Shown here: in pieces, positions 49,957-58,212 of the stretch
Layout: the number at the start of each line of letters is the position of its first letter
How positions within the stretch are numbered: position 1 is the first letter of the stretch
NCBI GenBank assembly: GCA_032139905.1
Contig: JAQJDB010000002.1
Coordinates: 124,001 to 188,000 of the forward strand
DNA length: 64,000 nucleotides
Direction of reading: 5' to 3'
Source of the DNA: Nitrospira sp. MA-1
GTDB taxonomy: Bacteria; Nitrospirota; Nitrospiria; Nitrospirales; UBA8639
Made by a program: the position numbers and the translations under genes
The notes under the pieces: model-generated
Databases searched by the model: none
The model's input: only the letters and a program-made list of their open reading frames with translations
What the model was told of the DNA's origin: nothing

Positions 49957-50947
49957 AACGCCATCACCATCAGAATTCAGACCGAACCGTCCTGCAGGAT
50001 TTCAGGGAGTAGAGGTTCGGCTCGCCGATCTCATCAATATGCGTCACCAGACAGGGGTATTGGGAATCAAAACGCGGAAACGGGTGCATACCCTGTTGGC
50101 TGGCGGAGAGCGTTCTCCATTCAAGGGCAGAGGCATGGATTTTGAGGAGTCTCGCCGGTATCAACCGGGCGATGATGTGCGCCTCATGGATTGGCGGGTA
50201 ATGGCGAGAACTCATGAACCCTATCTCAAGGTCTTTCGCGAAGAGAGGGAGCGACCCGTCTTCTTCGTAGTGGATAATAGAAAGGGAATGCGATTTGGGA
50301 CCAAAGTGGCCTTTAAGTCAGTCATAGCAGCGCATGCTGCCGCATTATTGGGTTGGGCATCGCAAGAGCGAGGAGACCGGATTGGGGCGGTGGTTTTTTC
50401 AGATGTGGACCATGTGGAACTTAGACCCAGAGGAGGAAGAACCGGGGTCCTTCAACTTCTCAACCTCCTCGCTCAAGATAGTGTGCACCCGTCAGAGGTG
50501 AATGAACAGCAGAATCCCTCTGTCTCACCTCTTCAGTTGGCCTTAAATCGAGTCCAGGCAACCGCGAAGCCCGGAAGCCTCATTTTTCTTTTGAGTGATT
50601 TTCGGGATTGGGACCAGCAGGCCAAACAGACCCTTATTCGGTTGGGCGGACACCAGGATGTGGTGGTGATATTCATGTATGATAAATTGGAGCAAGAGCC
50701 GCCACCTGCCGGCCAATATCCTGTAACGGACGGTATACGAACGGGAATATTGAATACAGGATCTGCCAAAACAATCCAATCCTATTCAGCGTGCTTCAAG
50801 GAACGTTATGAAGATGTCCGGACGCTATGCCTGACCCGTGGAATCGGATTCATTTCATTGGGAACCCACGACGATATTCTTTTCCAATTACGGGGTGGGT
50901 TACAGGATATCGGGCATCGCCGAAGCGCCCAACACAGCATGGCATAA
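49940..50947 (+). CDS. DUF58 domain protein
   Basis: 335 residues. The DUF58 core MDFEESRRYQPGDDVRLMDWRVMARTHEPYLKVFREERERPVFFVVD is followed by a VWA-like domain with a VVDNRKGMRFG segment in place of a full MIDAS. No membrane helix is visible in the N-terminal part. DUF58 proteins accompany MoxR ATPases and Bat VWA proteins in envelope-stress or complex-maturation systems. The ATG lies inside the moxR 3' end, implying coupled translation. Confidence 0.9.
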   Translation: MWPFRKTPSPSEFRPNRPAGFQGVEVRLADLINMRHQTGVLGIKTRKRVHTLLAGGERSPFKGRGMDFEESRRYQPGDDVRLMDWRVMARTHEPYLKVFREERERPVFFVVDNRKGMRFGTKVAFKSVIAAHAAALLGWASQERGDRIGAVVFSDVDHVELRPRGGRTGVLQLLNLLAQDSVHPSEVNEQQNPSVSPLQLALNRVQATAKPGSLIFLLSDFRDWDQQAKQTLIRLGGHQDVVVIFMYDKLEQEPPPAGQYPVTDGIRTGILNTGSAKTIQSYSACFKERYEDVRTLCLTRGIGFISLGTHDDILFQLRGGLQDIGHRRSAQHSMA

Positions 50948-50962
50948 CGGGAATGGGCTAGC

Positions 50963-51460
50963 ATGCCGACATCAGGTTCTCTCCTACAAGAGCTTCGGGA
51001 TGTGCATTTGCCAGCCCCGATTTCTCTGTGGCCTCCAGCCCCGGGTTGGTGGATTACCTTCGGTTTGGTCATGATGGGAGGCATGGTGTTCCTGTGGATT
51101 CTGAGGAATCGACGTCGGACACAGGCGCGTCGACTTGCAATGCATGAGCTTGGTGCGATCAAACAGCACTATGACACTCACCGAGATGATCAATGGCTGG
51201 TTCAACGACTTTCAACCATTGTCCGCCGCTATGCCATGGTAACTTTTCCTCGAACAGAGGTAGCAGGATTAGTAGGAGTATCATGGCTGCAGTTTTTAGA
51301 TCGGTCGGGTCGGACTAATGAATTCACTGCCGGAGTTGGCCATCTGTTGAGTTCAGGGCCATACCAGCAGCAGGCGGTCGTGTCGGGAAACGAGCTGATG
51401 CAATTGGTCGAACATTGGATTCAGCACGTGACTCCTCCCAATGGGAGGGAGAGGACATGA
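50963..51460 (+). CDS. DUF4381 membrane protein
   Basis: 165 residues. Short N-terminal LLQELRDVHLPAPISLWPPAPGW motif (typical of DUF4381), one transmembrane helix (WWITFGLVMMGGMVFLWIL) and a cytosolic helical domain with VQRLSTIVRRYAMVTFPRTEVAGLVG. It sits between DUF58 and the first VWA gene in Bat clusters; molecular role unknown. The TGA stop overlaps the next ATG (ATGA). Confidence 0.88.
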   Translation: MPTSGSLLQELRDVHLPAPISLWPPAPGWWITFGLVMMGGMVFLWILRNRRRTQARRLAMHELGAIKQHYDTHRDDQWLVQRLSTIVRRYAMVTFPRTEVAGLVGVSWLQFLDRSGRTNEFTAGVGHLLSSGPYQQQAVVSGNELMQLVEHWIQHVTPPNGRERT

Positions 51461-52506
51461 TGACGTTTGCCTGGCCGTGGGCGTTGGCGTTTGTTTTGTT
51501 TCCCTGGATGGTGCAGCGCTGGGCACCTTCTGTGTCCAATTCATCCGGTCGCGCCATGAAAGTGCCGCACTTTGAAGACATCATGAGTCTTCAATCCAGC
51601 CAGTTGATTGAAGCGAATCGTTCCAGGCGCTCAACATTGTTTTGGGTGGGGATAATCATCTGGTCTGCTCTGCTTCTGGCGGCAGCCCGTCCCCAGTGGA
51701 GTGGTGACCCTGTCGGGTTGCCAACCAGTGGGCGAGATCTGATGTTGGCAGTCGATATTTCAGGAAGCATGAAAATTCCAGATTTTTCGGTGAACGGGCG
51801 GGAAGTCACCCGCTTGGAAGTTGTGAAGGCTGCAGCCGGGGAGTTCATCGCTCGCCGAACTGGCGATCGAGTGGGTTTGATTGTATTTGGCTCCCAGGCC
51901 TACGTGCAGACACCTCTGACATTTGATCGGGACACGGTAAAGGCTATGATGACGGAAACAGAAATTGGCCTGGCGGGGCAGGAAACCGCGATTGGGGATG
52001 CGATCGGCCTTGCCGTGAAACGACTCAAGGAACAACCGGCGGGAAGCCGGGTATTGGTGCTATTAACCGATGGAGCCAATACTGCGGGAGAAGTGTCACC
52101 CACACAAGCGGCGGCGTTGGCTGAGGAACAAGGTATTCGAATCTATGCCATCGGGGTCGGTGCCGATCGAATGGAAATTGCATCATTTTTTGGCACACAG
52201 ACTGTGAATCCTTCTCGCGATTTGGATGAAGATACCCTTCGCCTTCTTGCCCAACGGACCGGAGGGTTGTACTTACGTGCGAAAGATACTGAGGGACTCA
52301 GGAAGGTGTATGAAGAATTGGATCGTCTCGAGCCGGCGACAACTGAAACGGAACTGTTTCGACCGACGACCGAATTATATATATGGCCGTTAGGATTTGC
52401 CTTGGCCCTTTCGTGTGTAACGGTCATGTCTTTCATCTGGAAAAAGGATTGGTTTCTCAGACCAAGATGGAAGGCGGAAGGGATCCCAGCACGAGCAGGA
52501 CGATAA
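51457..52506 (+). CDS. batA: VWA-domain membrane protein, BatA-like
   Basis: 349 residues from the ATG at 51457, chosen for GGGAGGGAGAGGAC just upstream and the ATGA overlap. Two N-terminal hydrophobic helices, then a VWA domain with an intact MIDAS (AVDISGSMKIP, TGDRVGLIVFGSQAY, LLTDGANTAG) and a C-terminal helix (LYIWPLGFALALSCVTVMSFIW). This matches BatA of the Bacteroides aerotolerance-type operon. The VWA domain faces the periplasm and binds a partner through a divalent cation. Confidence 0.9.
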   Translation: MMTFAWPWALAFVLFPWMVQRWAPSVSNSSGRAMKVPHFEDIMSLQSSQLIEANRSRRSTLFWVGIIIWSALLLAAARPQWSGDPVGLPTSGRDLMLAVDISGSMKIPDFSVNGREVTRLEVVKAAAGEFIARRTGDRVGLIVFGSQAYVQTPLTFDRDTVKAMMTETEIGLAGQETAIGDAIGLAVKRLKEQPAGSRVLVLLTDGANTAGEVSPTQAAALAEEQGIRIYAIGVGADRMEIASFFGTQTVNPSRDLDEDTLRLLAQRTGGLYLRAKDTEGLRKVYEELDRLEPATTETELFRPTTELYIWPLGFALALSCVTVMSFIWKKDWFLRPRWKAEGIPARAGR

Positions 52507-52507
52507 A

Positions 52508-54421
52508 ATGTCCATGTTTCATTTTTTACGACCGGAATGGTTATGGGGATTGCTTCCCTTGTTCGGGCTCTTTCTGCTGGCAGCCAGGAGTGGGAGAACA
52601 GCTCAGATATGGGAGTCGGTGTGTGATACCCATTTACTCCCTCATTTATTGGTGGGGACGGAGGGAGCGACGCATCGCATGCCTCTCGTGCTTCTCGGAT
52701 TAGGTTGGACTGTGGCGGTTTTTGCTCTTGCCGGGCCCGTCTGGTCCCAATTACCCCAGCCTGTGTTTCGAGCAGAATCGGCGTTGGTGATGGTTTTGGA
52801 TTTATCCCGTTCAATGGATGTGCAGGATGTGACTCCCTCCAGGTTGACCCGAGCCAAACACAAAATTCTTGATATGCTCAAGGCCAGGAAGGAAGGGCAA
52901 ACCGCTCTGGTAGTATATGCCGGTGAATCTTTCGTGGTGTCGCCACTGACTGATGATGTCAACACCATGGTGCCTCTTGTGCAATCCCTCGAGACAGAAC
53001 TCATGCCATCCCAGGGTAGCCGTACTGATCTCGCTTTGCAGAAAGCCCATGAACTCCTTCAACACGTCGGGCAGGCAAAGGGAGAGGTGCTATTACTGAC
53101 GGACGGTGAGGGAGATCCTGCAACATTGAATATGGCTGAAGAGTTACGCCGTCAAGGGAAGCGTGTGTCTGTGCTTGGTGTTGGGACGGTCGATGGAGCC
53201 CCTATTCCCGAAATAGGCGGATTCCTCAAAGATCAGGATGGAGCGGTGGTTATTCCCAAATTAGATATTCCGTCTCTTCAAGCTATCGCTCGAGTAGGAG
53301 GAGGGCGTTATGCCACGGTGACCGCGGACGATCAGGATATCAATCGGGTCTTACCTTCCAGTATGCCCACGAGGGCGCTATCCTCTTCAACATCTGAACA
53401 GCGAACAACGGATCTGTGGCGAGAGGAGGGACCCTGGCTGGTCCTCCTGCTCCTGGTATTGGCATTGCCCGCATTTCGACCGGGATGGTTAGGAATGCTG
53501 CTGGCATTCCTGCTTATTCCTCAGATCAGCGAGGCTTTTTCCTGGGAAAATCTCTGGGTTCGTCCCGATCAACAGGGGATTAAGGCATTAGAGCGTGAGG
53601 CCCCGGAACAAGCGGCAGCCTTATTTCAAGACCCCGGTTGGAAGGGCATAGCCCATTATCGGGCCGGGAAATATCAGGAAGCAGAAGAAGCCTTTTCCAT
53701 AGTTGATACGCCGGAGGGGCATTACAATCGAGGCAATGCCTTGGCTCGTCTCGGTCGTTATGAAGAAGCAATGGCCTCCTATCAAACAGCTCTCACTCAG
53801 CAGCCAAATCACGCAGATGCCAAACATAATCTAGAAATCATCAAGCAGCTCCTGGATGAACCATCATCTGCGGATCAGGGAGGAGAACAATCTCAAAAAT
53901 CGGATGACTCCTCTGCAAAACAGAAAAATAATAGGAATGAAACCGGAGTTGAAGGAGAAAACCCAGAGGAGGCTTCAGACTCAGCCCACAAACAACCCGA
54001 TTCGGAAAAAGTTGACTCTCAAAACGGAAAACAAGAGAAATCAGACCAGACGGTCGGATCCGGGGCGGATCCTGCCACGACCTCTAACCAGTCGAATGGT
54101 AATCAACAGGCTTCTGAAGAAAATATTGAGAGAGAGGCGCAAGGGGTAGATCCTTTAAAGGCGGAACAAGCTAAAAAGCTGCTGTCCCCTCCATCAACAA
54201 TGGAAGAAAATTCGGAAGATCAGTCGGAGCATTCGGAAGTGACCTCTGCCGTGGATGCGGCCCAAATACGGGAAAGGCAGCAGTTTGAACAGGTTCTCCA
54301 ACAATGGCTTCGCCGTATCCCTGATGATCCCGGCGGATTGTTACGCCGAAAGTTTCTTTTGGAGCATCAACGCCGTGTAGAGGCTGGAGGGTCCACTTTT
54401 TCTCAAGGAAAACGCTGGTGA
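52508..54421 (+). CDS. VWA plus TPR fusion protein, BatB/BatC-like
   Basis: 637 residues. N-terminal helices, a VWA domain with MIDAS DLSRSMDVQ (about residues 97-105) and LLTDGEGD, then helices (about 300-345). A TPR unit (GHYNRGNALARLGRYEEAMASYQTALTQQPNHADAKHNLEII, about 403-444) follows, then a long acidic Gln/Ser-rich low-complexity tail (about 455-600). BatB and BatC, separate proteins in many bacteria, are fused here. It begins one base after the batA stop and overlaps batD by 4 nt. Confidence 0.9.
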   Translation: MSMFHFLRPEWLWGLLPLFGLFLLAARSGRTAQIWESVCDTHLLPHLLVGTEGATHRMPLVLLGLGWTVAVFALAGPVWSQLPQPVFRAESALVMVLDLSRSMDVQDVTPSRLTRAKHKILDMLKARKEGQTALVVYAGESFVVSPLTDDVNTMVPLVQSLETELMPSQGSRTDLALQKAHELLQHVGQAKGEVLLLTDGEGDPATLNMAEELRRQGKRVSVLGVGTVDGAPIPEIGGFLKDQDGAVVIPKLDIPSLQAIARVGGGRYATVTADDQDINRVLPSSMPTRALSSSTSEQRTTDLWREEGPWLVLLLLVLALPAFRPGWLGMLLAFLLIPQISEAFSWENLWVRPDQQGIKALEREAPEQAAALFQDPGWKGIAHYRAGKYQEAEEAFSIVDTPEGHYNRGNALARLGRYEEAMASYQTALTQQPNHADAKHNLEIIKQLLDEPSSADQGGEQSQKSDDSSAKQKNNRNETGVEGENPEEASDSAHKQPDSEKVDSQNGKQEKSDQTVGSGADPATTSNQSNGNQQASEENIEREAQGVDPLKAEQAKKLLSPPSTMEENSEDQSEHSEVTSAVDAAQIRERQQFEQVLQQWLRRIPDDPGGLLRRKFLLEHQRRVEAGGSTFSQGKRW

Positions 54422-56223
54422 GAATTTTGAGATGCCTATTGGTGATGGTTGTCTGCCTTGGAATGATGGGGCTTAGCACTCCTGTTTCGGCCCAAACGGT
54501 CAGGGCCTATGTGGATCGGAATCCGGTCATGGCAGATGAGACCTTCCAGCTCATCTTGGAGACGGATCAGACTGCTTCCGGTGAATCGCCAGAGTGGGAT
54601 AGCTTAGACGCGGAATTCGATGTATTGGGCACCACCCAGAGTCAACAAACTTCAATCATCAATATGCAAACCACTTCTTTGGTTCGATGGATTGCGACGC
54701 TGGCGCCAAAGCGAACAGGAGCAGTGACCATTCCTCCTATCGCCGTGGGTCCTCATCAGACTGGCCCCATTCCACTGATGGTCAATGAGCCGAATCACCG
54801 CAGCGGCGCGAACGAGGAGCGAGATATTTTCCTCGAAGCGGATGTGGACTCACATTTTCCCCATCTTCAAGGGCAGGTTCTTCTGACGCTTCGTTTGGTC
54901 AGTGCGATTTCCGTTCAGGAAGGCCGATTAGATGAACCGGAAATTGATTGGGGCATAGTGGAGCGCGTCGGAAAGGATGCCTCCTACGAAGCCACTCGCA
55001 GCGGGCGGCGGTATCATATCACCGAGCGTCGGTATGTGATAACCCCGCAACAAAGCGGGGCTCATGTTATTCCCGAGGTCCTCTTTTCTGGAACGGTGCA
55101 GGATGGACGAACCCGTGGGAGGCTCTTTGAAGAGTTATTTGGCAATCGGTCCGGGAGTTTGGGGGGAAATCCTTTCAAAACCTCACAATCGATTCATAGG
55201 CGAAGTCCGAAGATTGAGCTCACGGTCAAAGATCTTCCGCCAGATTTGAATGGGCGTTTTTGGCTGCCGGCGAAAGCACTCACCCTCACCGAAACATGGT
55301 CGGGTGATACCGATACACTTCAAATAGGGGATTCCCTTACTCGAACCATCGTGATGCGTGCAAAAGGTCAGCGTGGGGAGCAACTGCCTGAAGTGACAAT
55401 GCCCTCACAACCCATCGTAAAGATCTATCCGGACAAGGCCAAAACCCAAACAGATTTTGATGGGAAATGGGTAGTAGGGTCCAGGGAAGAAAAATTCGTG
55501 TTTGTGTCGACTCAACCTGGCACAGTGAGGTTGCCCGCTATTCATGTTCCCTGGTGGAACATTGAGACTTCCCGCTGGGAAGAAGCCAACCTCCCCGCTA
55601 AGGTTCTGACGGTTCTCGGCACGGCTCCACCAGGATCCTCAGCACAGGTTCCCACATCGGTTCAGGCCCCGTCTGTTACTTCAATAGAGGGTGATCATCA
55701 AGTGAATGCCCAAATGCCGGCTAACATCGGCATCTCTGATCGTGCCGAGCAATTACCATGGACCTGGATAACAGGGGGATGCTTGCTGTTGTGGTTGGTG
55801 ACCCTGGCGGCCTGGTGGCGAGAGCGTCAAAAGCGGAATGGACGGAGTGAGGAGCCAGCGAAAAAAGATGATGGGAAATTTGAATCGGAAAAAAAAGCTA
55901 TTCAAGTCGTCAAGACCGCATGCTTTGAACAGTCGGCAAAAAAAACGCGCGATGCGCTACTGCAATGGGCTTCATTCAAGGAAGAAGGGCGTCCCTGTCG
56001 GAGCCTGAGATTGGTTGAGCGTATATTGAGTCAGCCTATTTCTGATCAGGAAGCGATTTCCACGGCCATTTGGAACCTTGATCGGACTTTGTATACTAAC
56101 TCCACAGAACAAGGGACATGGGATGGTCGGCAGTTTTGGGAAACAGTCAAGCCGGCCATAACAGCCAAGGCGCCAAAATCTCACAAACACGCTAAAGAGT
56201 TGCCCCCGTTGTATCTCCATTGA
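54418..56223 (+). CDS. batD: BatD-like protein
   Basis: 601 residues. GTG start overlapping the previous stop (GTGA). A signal peptide (RCLLVMVVCLGMMGLSTPVSAQ) precedes tandem immunoglobulin-like beta domains of the BatD family (VRAYVDRNPVMADETFQLILETD at the front, RYVITPQQSGAHVIPEVLFSG mid-protein). A transmembrane helix (WITGGCLLLWLVTLAAWW, about 445-462) and a cytosolic C-terminal domain follow. It is the last gene of the Bat cluster and probably scaffolds the VWA proteins in the periplasm. Confidence 0.9.
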   Translation: MRILRCLLVMVVCLGMMGLSTPVSAQTVRAYVDRNPVMADETFQLILETDQTASGESPEWDSLDAEFDVLGTTQSQQTSIINMQTTSLVRWIATLAPKRTGAVTIPPIAVGPHQTGPIPLMVNEPNHRSGANEERDIFLEADVDSHFPHLQGQVLLTLRLVSAISVQEGRLDEPEIDWGIVERVGKDASYEATRSGRRYHITERRYVITPQQSGAHVIPEVLFSGTVQDGRTRGRLFEELFGNRSGSLGGNPFKTSQSIHRRSPKIELTVKDLPPDLNGRFWLPAKALTLTETWSGDTDTLQIGDSLTRTIVMRAKGQRGEQLPEVTMPSQPIVKIYPDKAKTQTDFDGKWVVGSREEKFVFVSTQPGTVRLPAIHVPWWNIETSRWEEANLPAKVLTVLGTAPPGSSAQVPTSVQAPSVTSIEGDHQVNAQMPANIGISDRAEQLPWTWITGGCLLLWLVTLAAWWRERQKRNGRSEEPAKKDDGKFESEKKAIQVVKTACFEQSAKKTRDALLQWASFKEEGRPCRSLRLVERILSQPISDQEAISTAIWNLDRTLYTNSTEQGTWDGRQFWETVKPAITAKAPKSHKHAKELPPLYLH

Positions 56224-56310
56224 GTGGAGAGGGAGCTGATCGAATCAGGTGGCGAGAGCACGACTGTGCGACAGATCATTTCATAAAATTATTGAGATAA
56301 AGAGGGTAGA

Positions 56311-57267
56311 ATGGAAATCATGGTTGAAATTAAAAACTTGCGAAAAGCATTTGGGCCGATTGTTGCGGTGGATGGTGTGTCATTTACCGTAGGAAAAGGG
56401 GAAGTGCTGGGTTTCCTAGGGCCGAACGGAGCAGGTAAATCCACAACCATGAAAATGATCACGGGTTTTCTTACGCCGACGAGCGGCACGGTGCATATTT
56501 GTGGGCATAATATTGAAGATCAACCCATCGAAGCTAAAATGCGTTTAGGCTATCTGCCGGAGGGGGCTCCGGCTTATCAGGATATGACTCCAGCCTCGTT
56601 TCTCACATTTATCGGAGAGATGCGGGGATATCGTGGAGCAACGCTTAAGCGAACCGTTTCGGAAACGGTCGAGAAGGTGAATTTGCAATCGGTGATGAAC
56701 CAATCGATCGAAACCCTATCTAAAGGGTTTAAGCGTCGAGTGGGATTGGCTCAGGCGATCCTTCATGACCCGGACATTTTAATTTTAGATGAACCCACCG
56801 ATGGTTTGGATCCCAATCAAAAGCATGAAGTTCGAACACTGATTCGGGCTATGGCCCAGGAGAAGGCCATTATTCTCTCTACGCATATCTTGGAGGAAGT
56901 GCATGCACTCTGTTCCCGCGCCATGATCATTGCGAAGGGGAAAGTGGTGTTTGATGGCACTCCAGCAGAATTGGAAGGAAAGTCTCCGGCTCACAATACG
57001 GTCCTGGGCACGATTGCCGGTGTGGATCCCTTGGTCCTACATCATCACTTGATGACGGTGAAAGGGGTCAAAAAAATTGAGGAGTTGGATCGTGACGGTG
57101 ACTTGGTGAAATTTCGTATTTACCCCGATGACGGGCAGTGGATTCTTCCGGATATTGGACATTGTGTCCGGGAACAGGGGTGGGAAGTGAGGGAACTGTA
57201 TCCCGACCGGGGGCAGTTAGATGAGGTGTTTCGTTTGTTGACGACTCCCAAGCAAACAATCTCCTAA
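56311..57267 (+). CDS. ABC transporter ATP-binding protein, GldA-like
   Basis: 318 residues. Walker A GPNGAGKSTTMKMI, signature LSKGFKRRVGLAQAILHDP, Walker B LILDEPTDGLDPNQ and H-loop LSTHILEEV are intact. A C-terminal extension of ~80 residues (TVLGTIAGVDPLVL..RLLTTP) is typical of GldA/NatA-type exporters. Together with the next three genes it forms a Gld-like transporter with an auxiliary GldG protein. AGAGGGTAGA ribosome binding site before the ATG. Confidence 0.93.
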   Translation: MEIMVEIKNLRKAFGPIVAVDGVSFTVGKGEVLGFLGPNGAGKSTTMKMITGFLTPTSGTVHICGHNIEDQPIEAKMRLGYLPEGAPAYQDMTPASFLTFIGEMRGYRGATLKRTVSETVEKVNLQSVMNQSIETLSKGFKRRVGLAQAILHDPDILILDEPTDGLDPNQKHEVRTLIRAMAQEKAIILSTHILEEVHALCSRAMIIAKGKVVFDGTPAELEGKSPAHNTVLGTIAGVDPLVLHHHLMTVKGVKKIEELDRDGDLVKFRIYPDDGQWILPDIGHCVREQGWEVRELYPDRGQLDEVFRLLTTPKQTIS

Positions 57268-57426
57268 TACGCGATTGTTCTGGAAGGCGGGGTACTCCGA
57301 GCAGGTGAGGCACGTAGCCGGTGTGCACCCTCAAATCACCAGGAGCAAATCTCCATGCGCTTCTGAGAGACCAGTGGCGAAAAATTAAAGGGACTGAAAG
57401 AAGTATTCGTAAGTGAAGGAGGAATT
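57268..57426. other. Short spacer within the ABC cluster
   Basis: 159 nt without a gene between ATPase and permease genes; longer than the other gaps in this cluster. Ends with GGAGGAATT, the ribosome binding site of the permease gene. Confidence 0.4.
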
Positions 57427-58164
57427 GTGGGACGAATTGGAGTGATTTTTCAACGTGAATTGGCCGGGTATTTTGCCACACCGATCGCGGCAGTATTCAT
57501 CGTCATATTTTTGTTACTCAGTGGAGCCTTCACATTTTATCTGGGGAATTACTTTGCGCGGGGTCAGGCCGATCTGGTGCCGTTTTTTGATTTTCATCCC
57601 TGGCTCTATCTTGTGTTGATCCCTGCATTGGCGATGCGCCTATGGGCGGAAGAGCGTCGTTCCGGAACGATTGAGCTGTTGCTGACCCTGCCGGTCACCA
57701 TGTGGGAGGCCGTGGCAGGGAAGTTTTTAGCCGCATGGTGTTTCACCGGTATTGCCTTGGCCCTGACCTTTCCCATGTGGCTCACGGTGAATCTGTTGGG
57801 CGACCCGGATAATGGCGTTATCCTTGCCAGCTACCTCGGCAGTCTATTGATGGCCGGAGGGTTTTTAGCCATCGGCTCCTGCATCTCCGCTCTGACCAAA
57901 AACCAGGTGATTGCCTTTGTGATCAGCGTCGTCATTTCTTTGGGATTCATCTTGAGTGGGTTCCCTCTCGTTCTAGAACTATTCAGTGGGTGGGCGCCAC
58001 AATTTCTGCTTAATGCCATTAGCTCATTCAGCTTTTTGACGCATTTTCAATCGATCAGCAAAGGTGTCCTGGATTTGCGAGACATTCTCTTTTTTCTGTC
58101 GCTGATTGCATTTTGGCTATTTGCGACGGCCACGGTTATTGATATGAAAAAGGCCGAATCATAA
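57427..58164 (+). CDS. ABC transporter permease, GldF-like
   Basis: 245 residues with six predicted transmembrane helices. It starts GRIGVIFQRELAGYFATPIAAVFIVIFLLLSGAFTFYLG, the typical GldF/ABC-2 permease entry where an elbow helix precedes TM1. The RLWAEERRSGTIELLLTLPVT loop between TM2 and TM3 is the coupling segment for the ATPase. GTG start supported by AAGGAGG. It ends ~48 nt before the GldG-like gene. Confidence 0.92.
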   Translation: MGRIGVIFQRELAGYFATPIAAVFIVIFLLLSGAFTFYLGNYFARGQADLVPFFDFHPWLYLVLIPALAMRLWAEERRSGTIELLLTLPVTMWEAVAGKFLAAWCFTGIALALTFPMWLTVNLLGDPDNGVILASYLGSLLMAGGFLAIGSCISALTKNQVIAFVISVVISLGFILSGFPLVLELFSGWAPQFLLNAISSFSFLTHFQSISKGVLDLRDILFFLSLIAFWLFATATVIDMKKAES

Positions 58165-58212
58165 GGGAATGCCAAGGGATCGTGTGTGAACTTTTGCTAA
58201 TGAGGAGTGATG

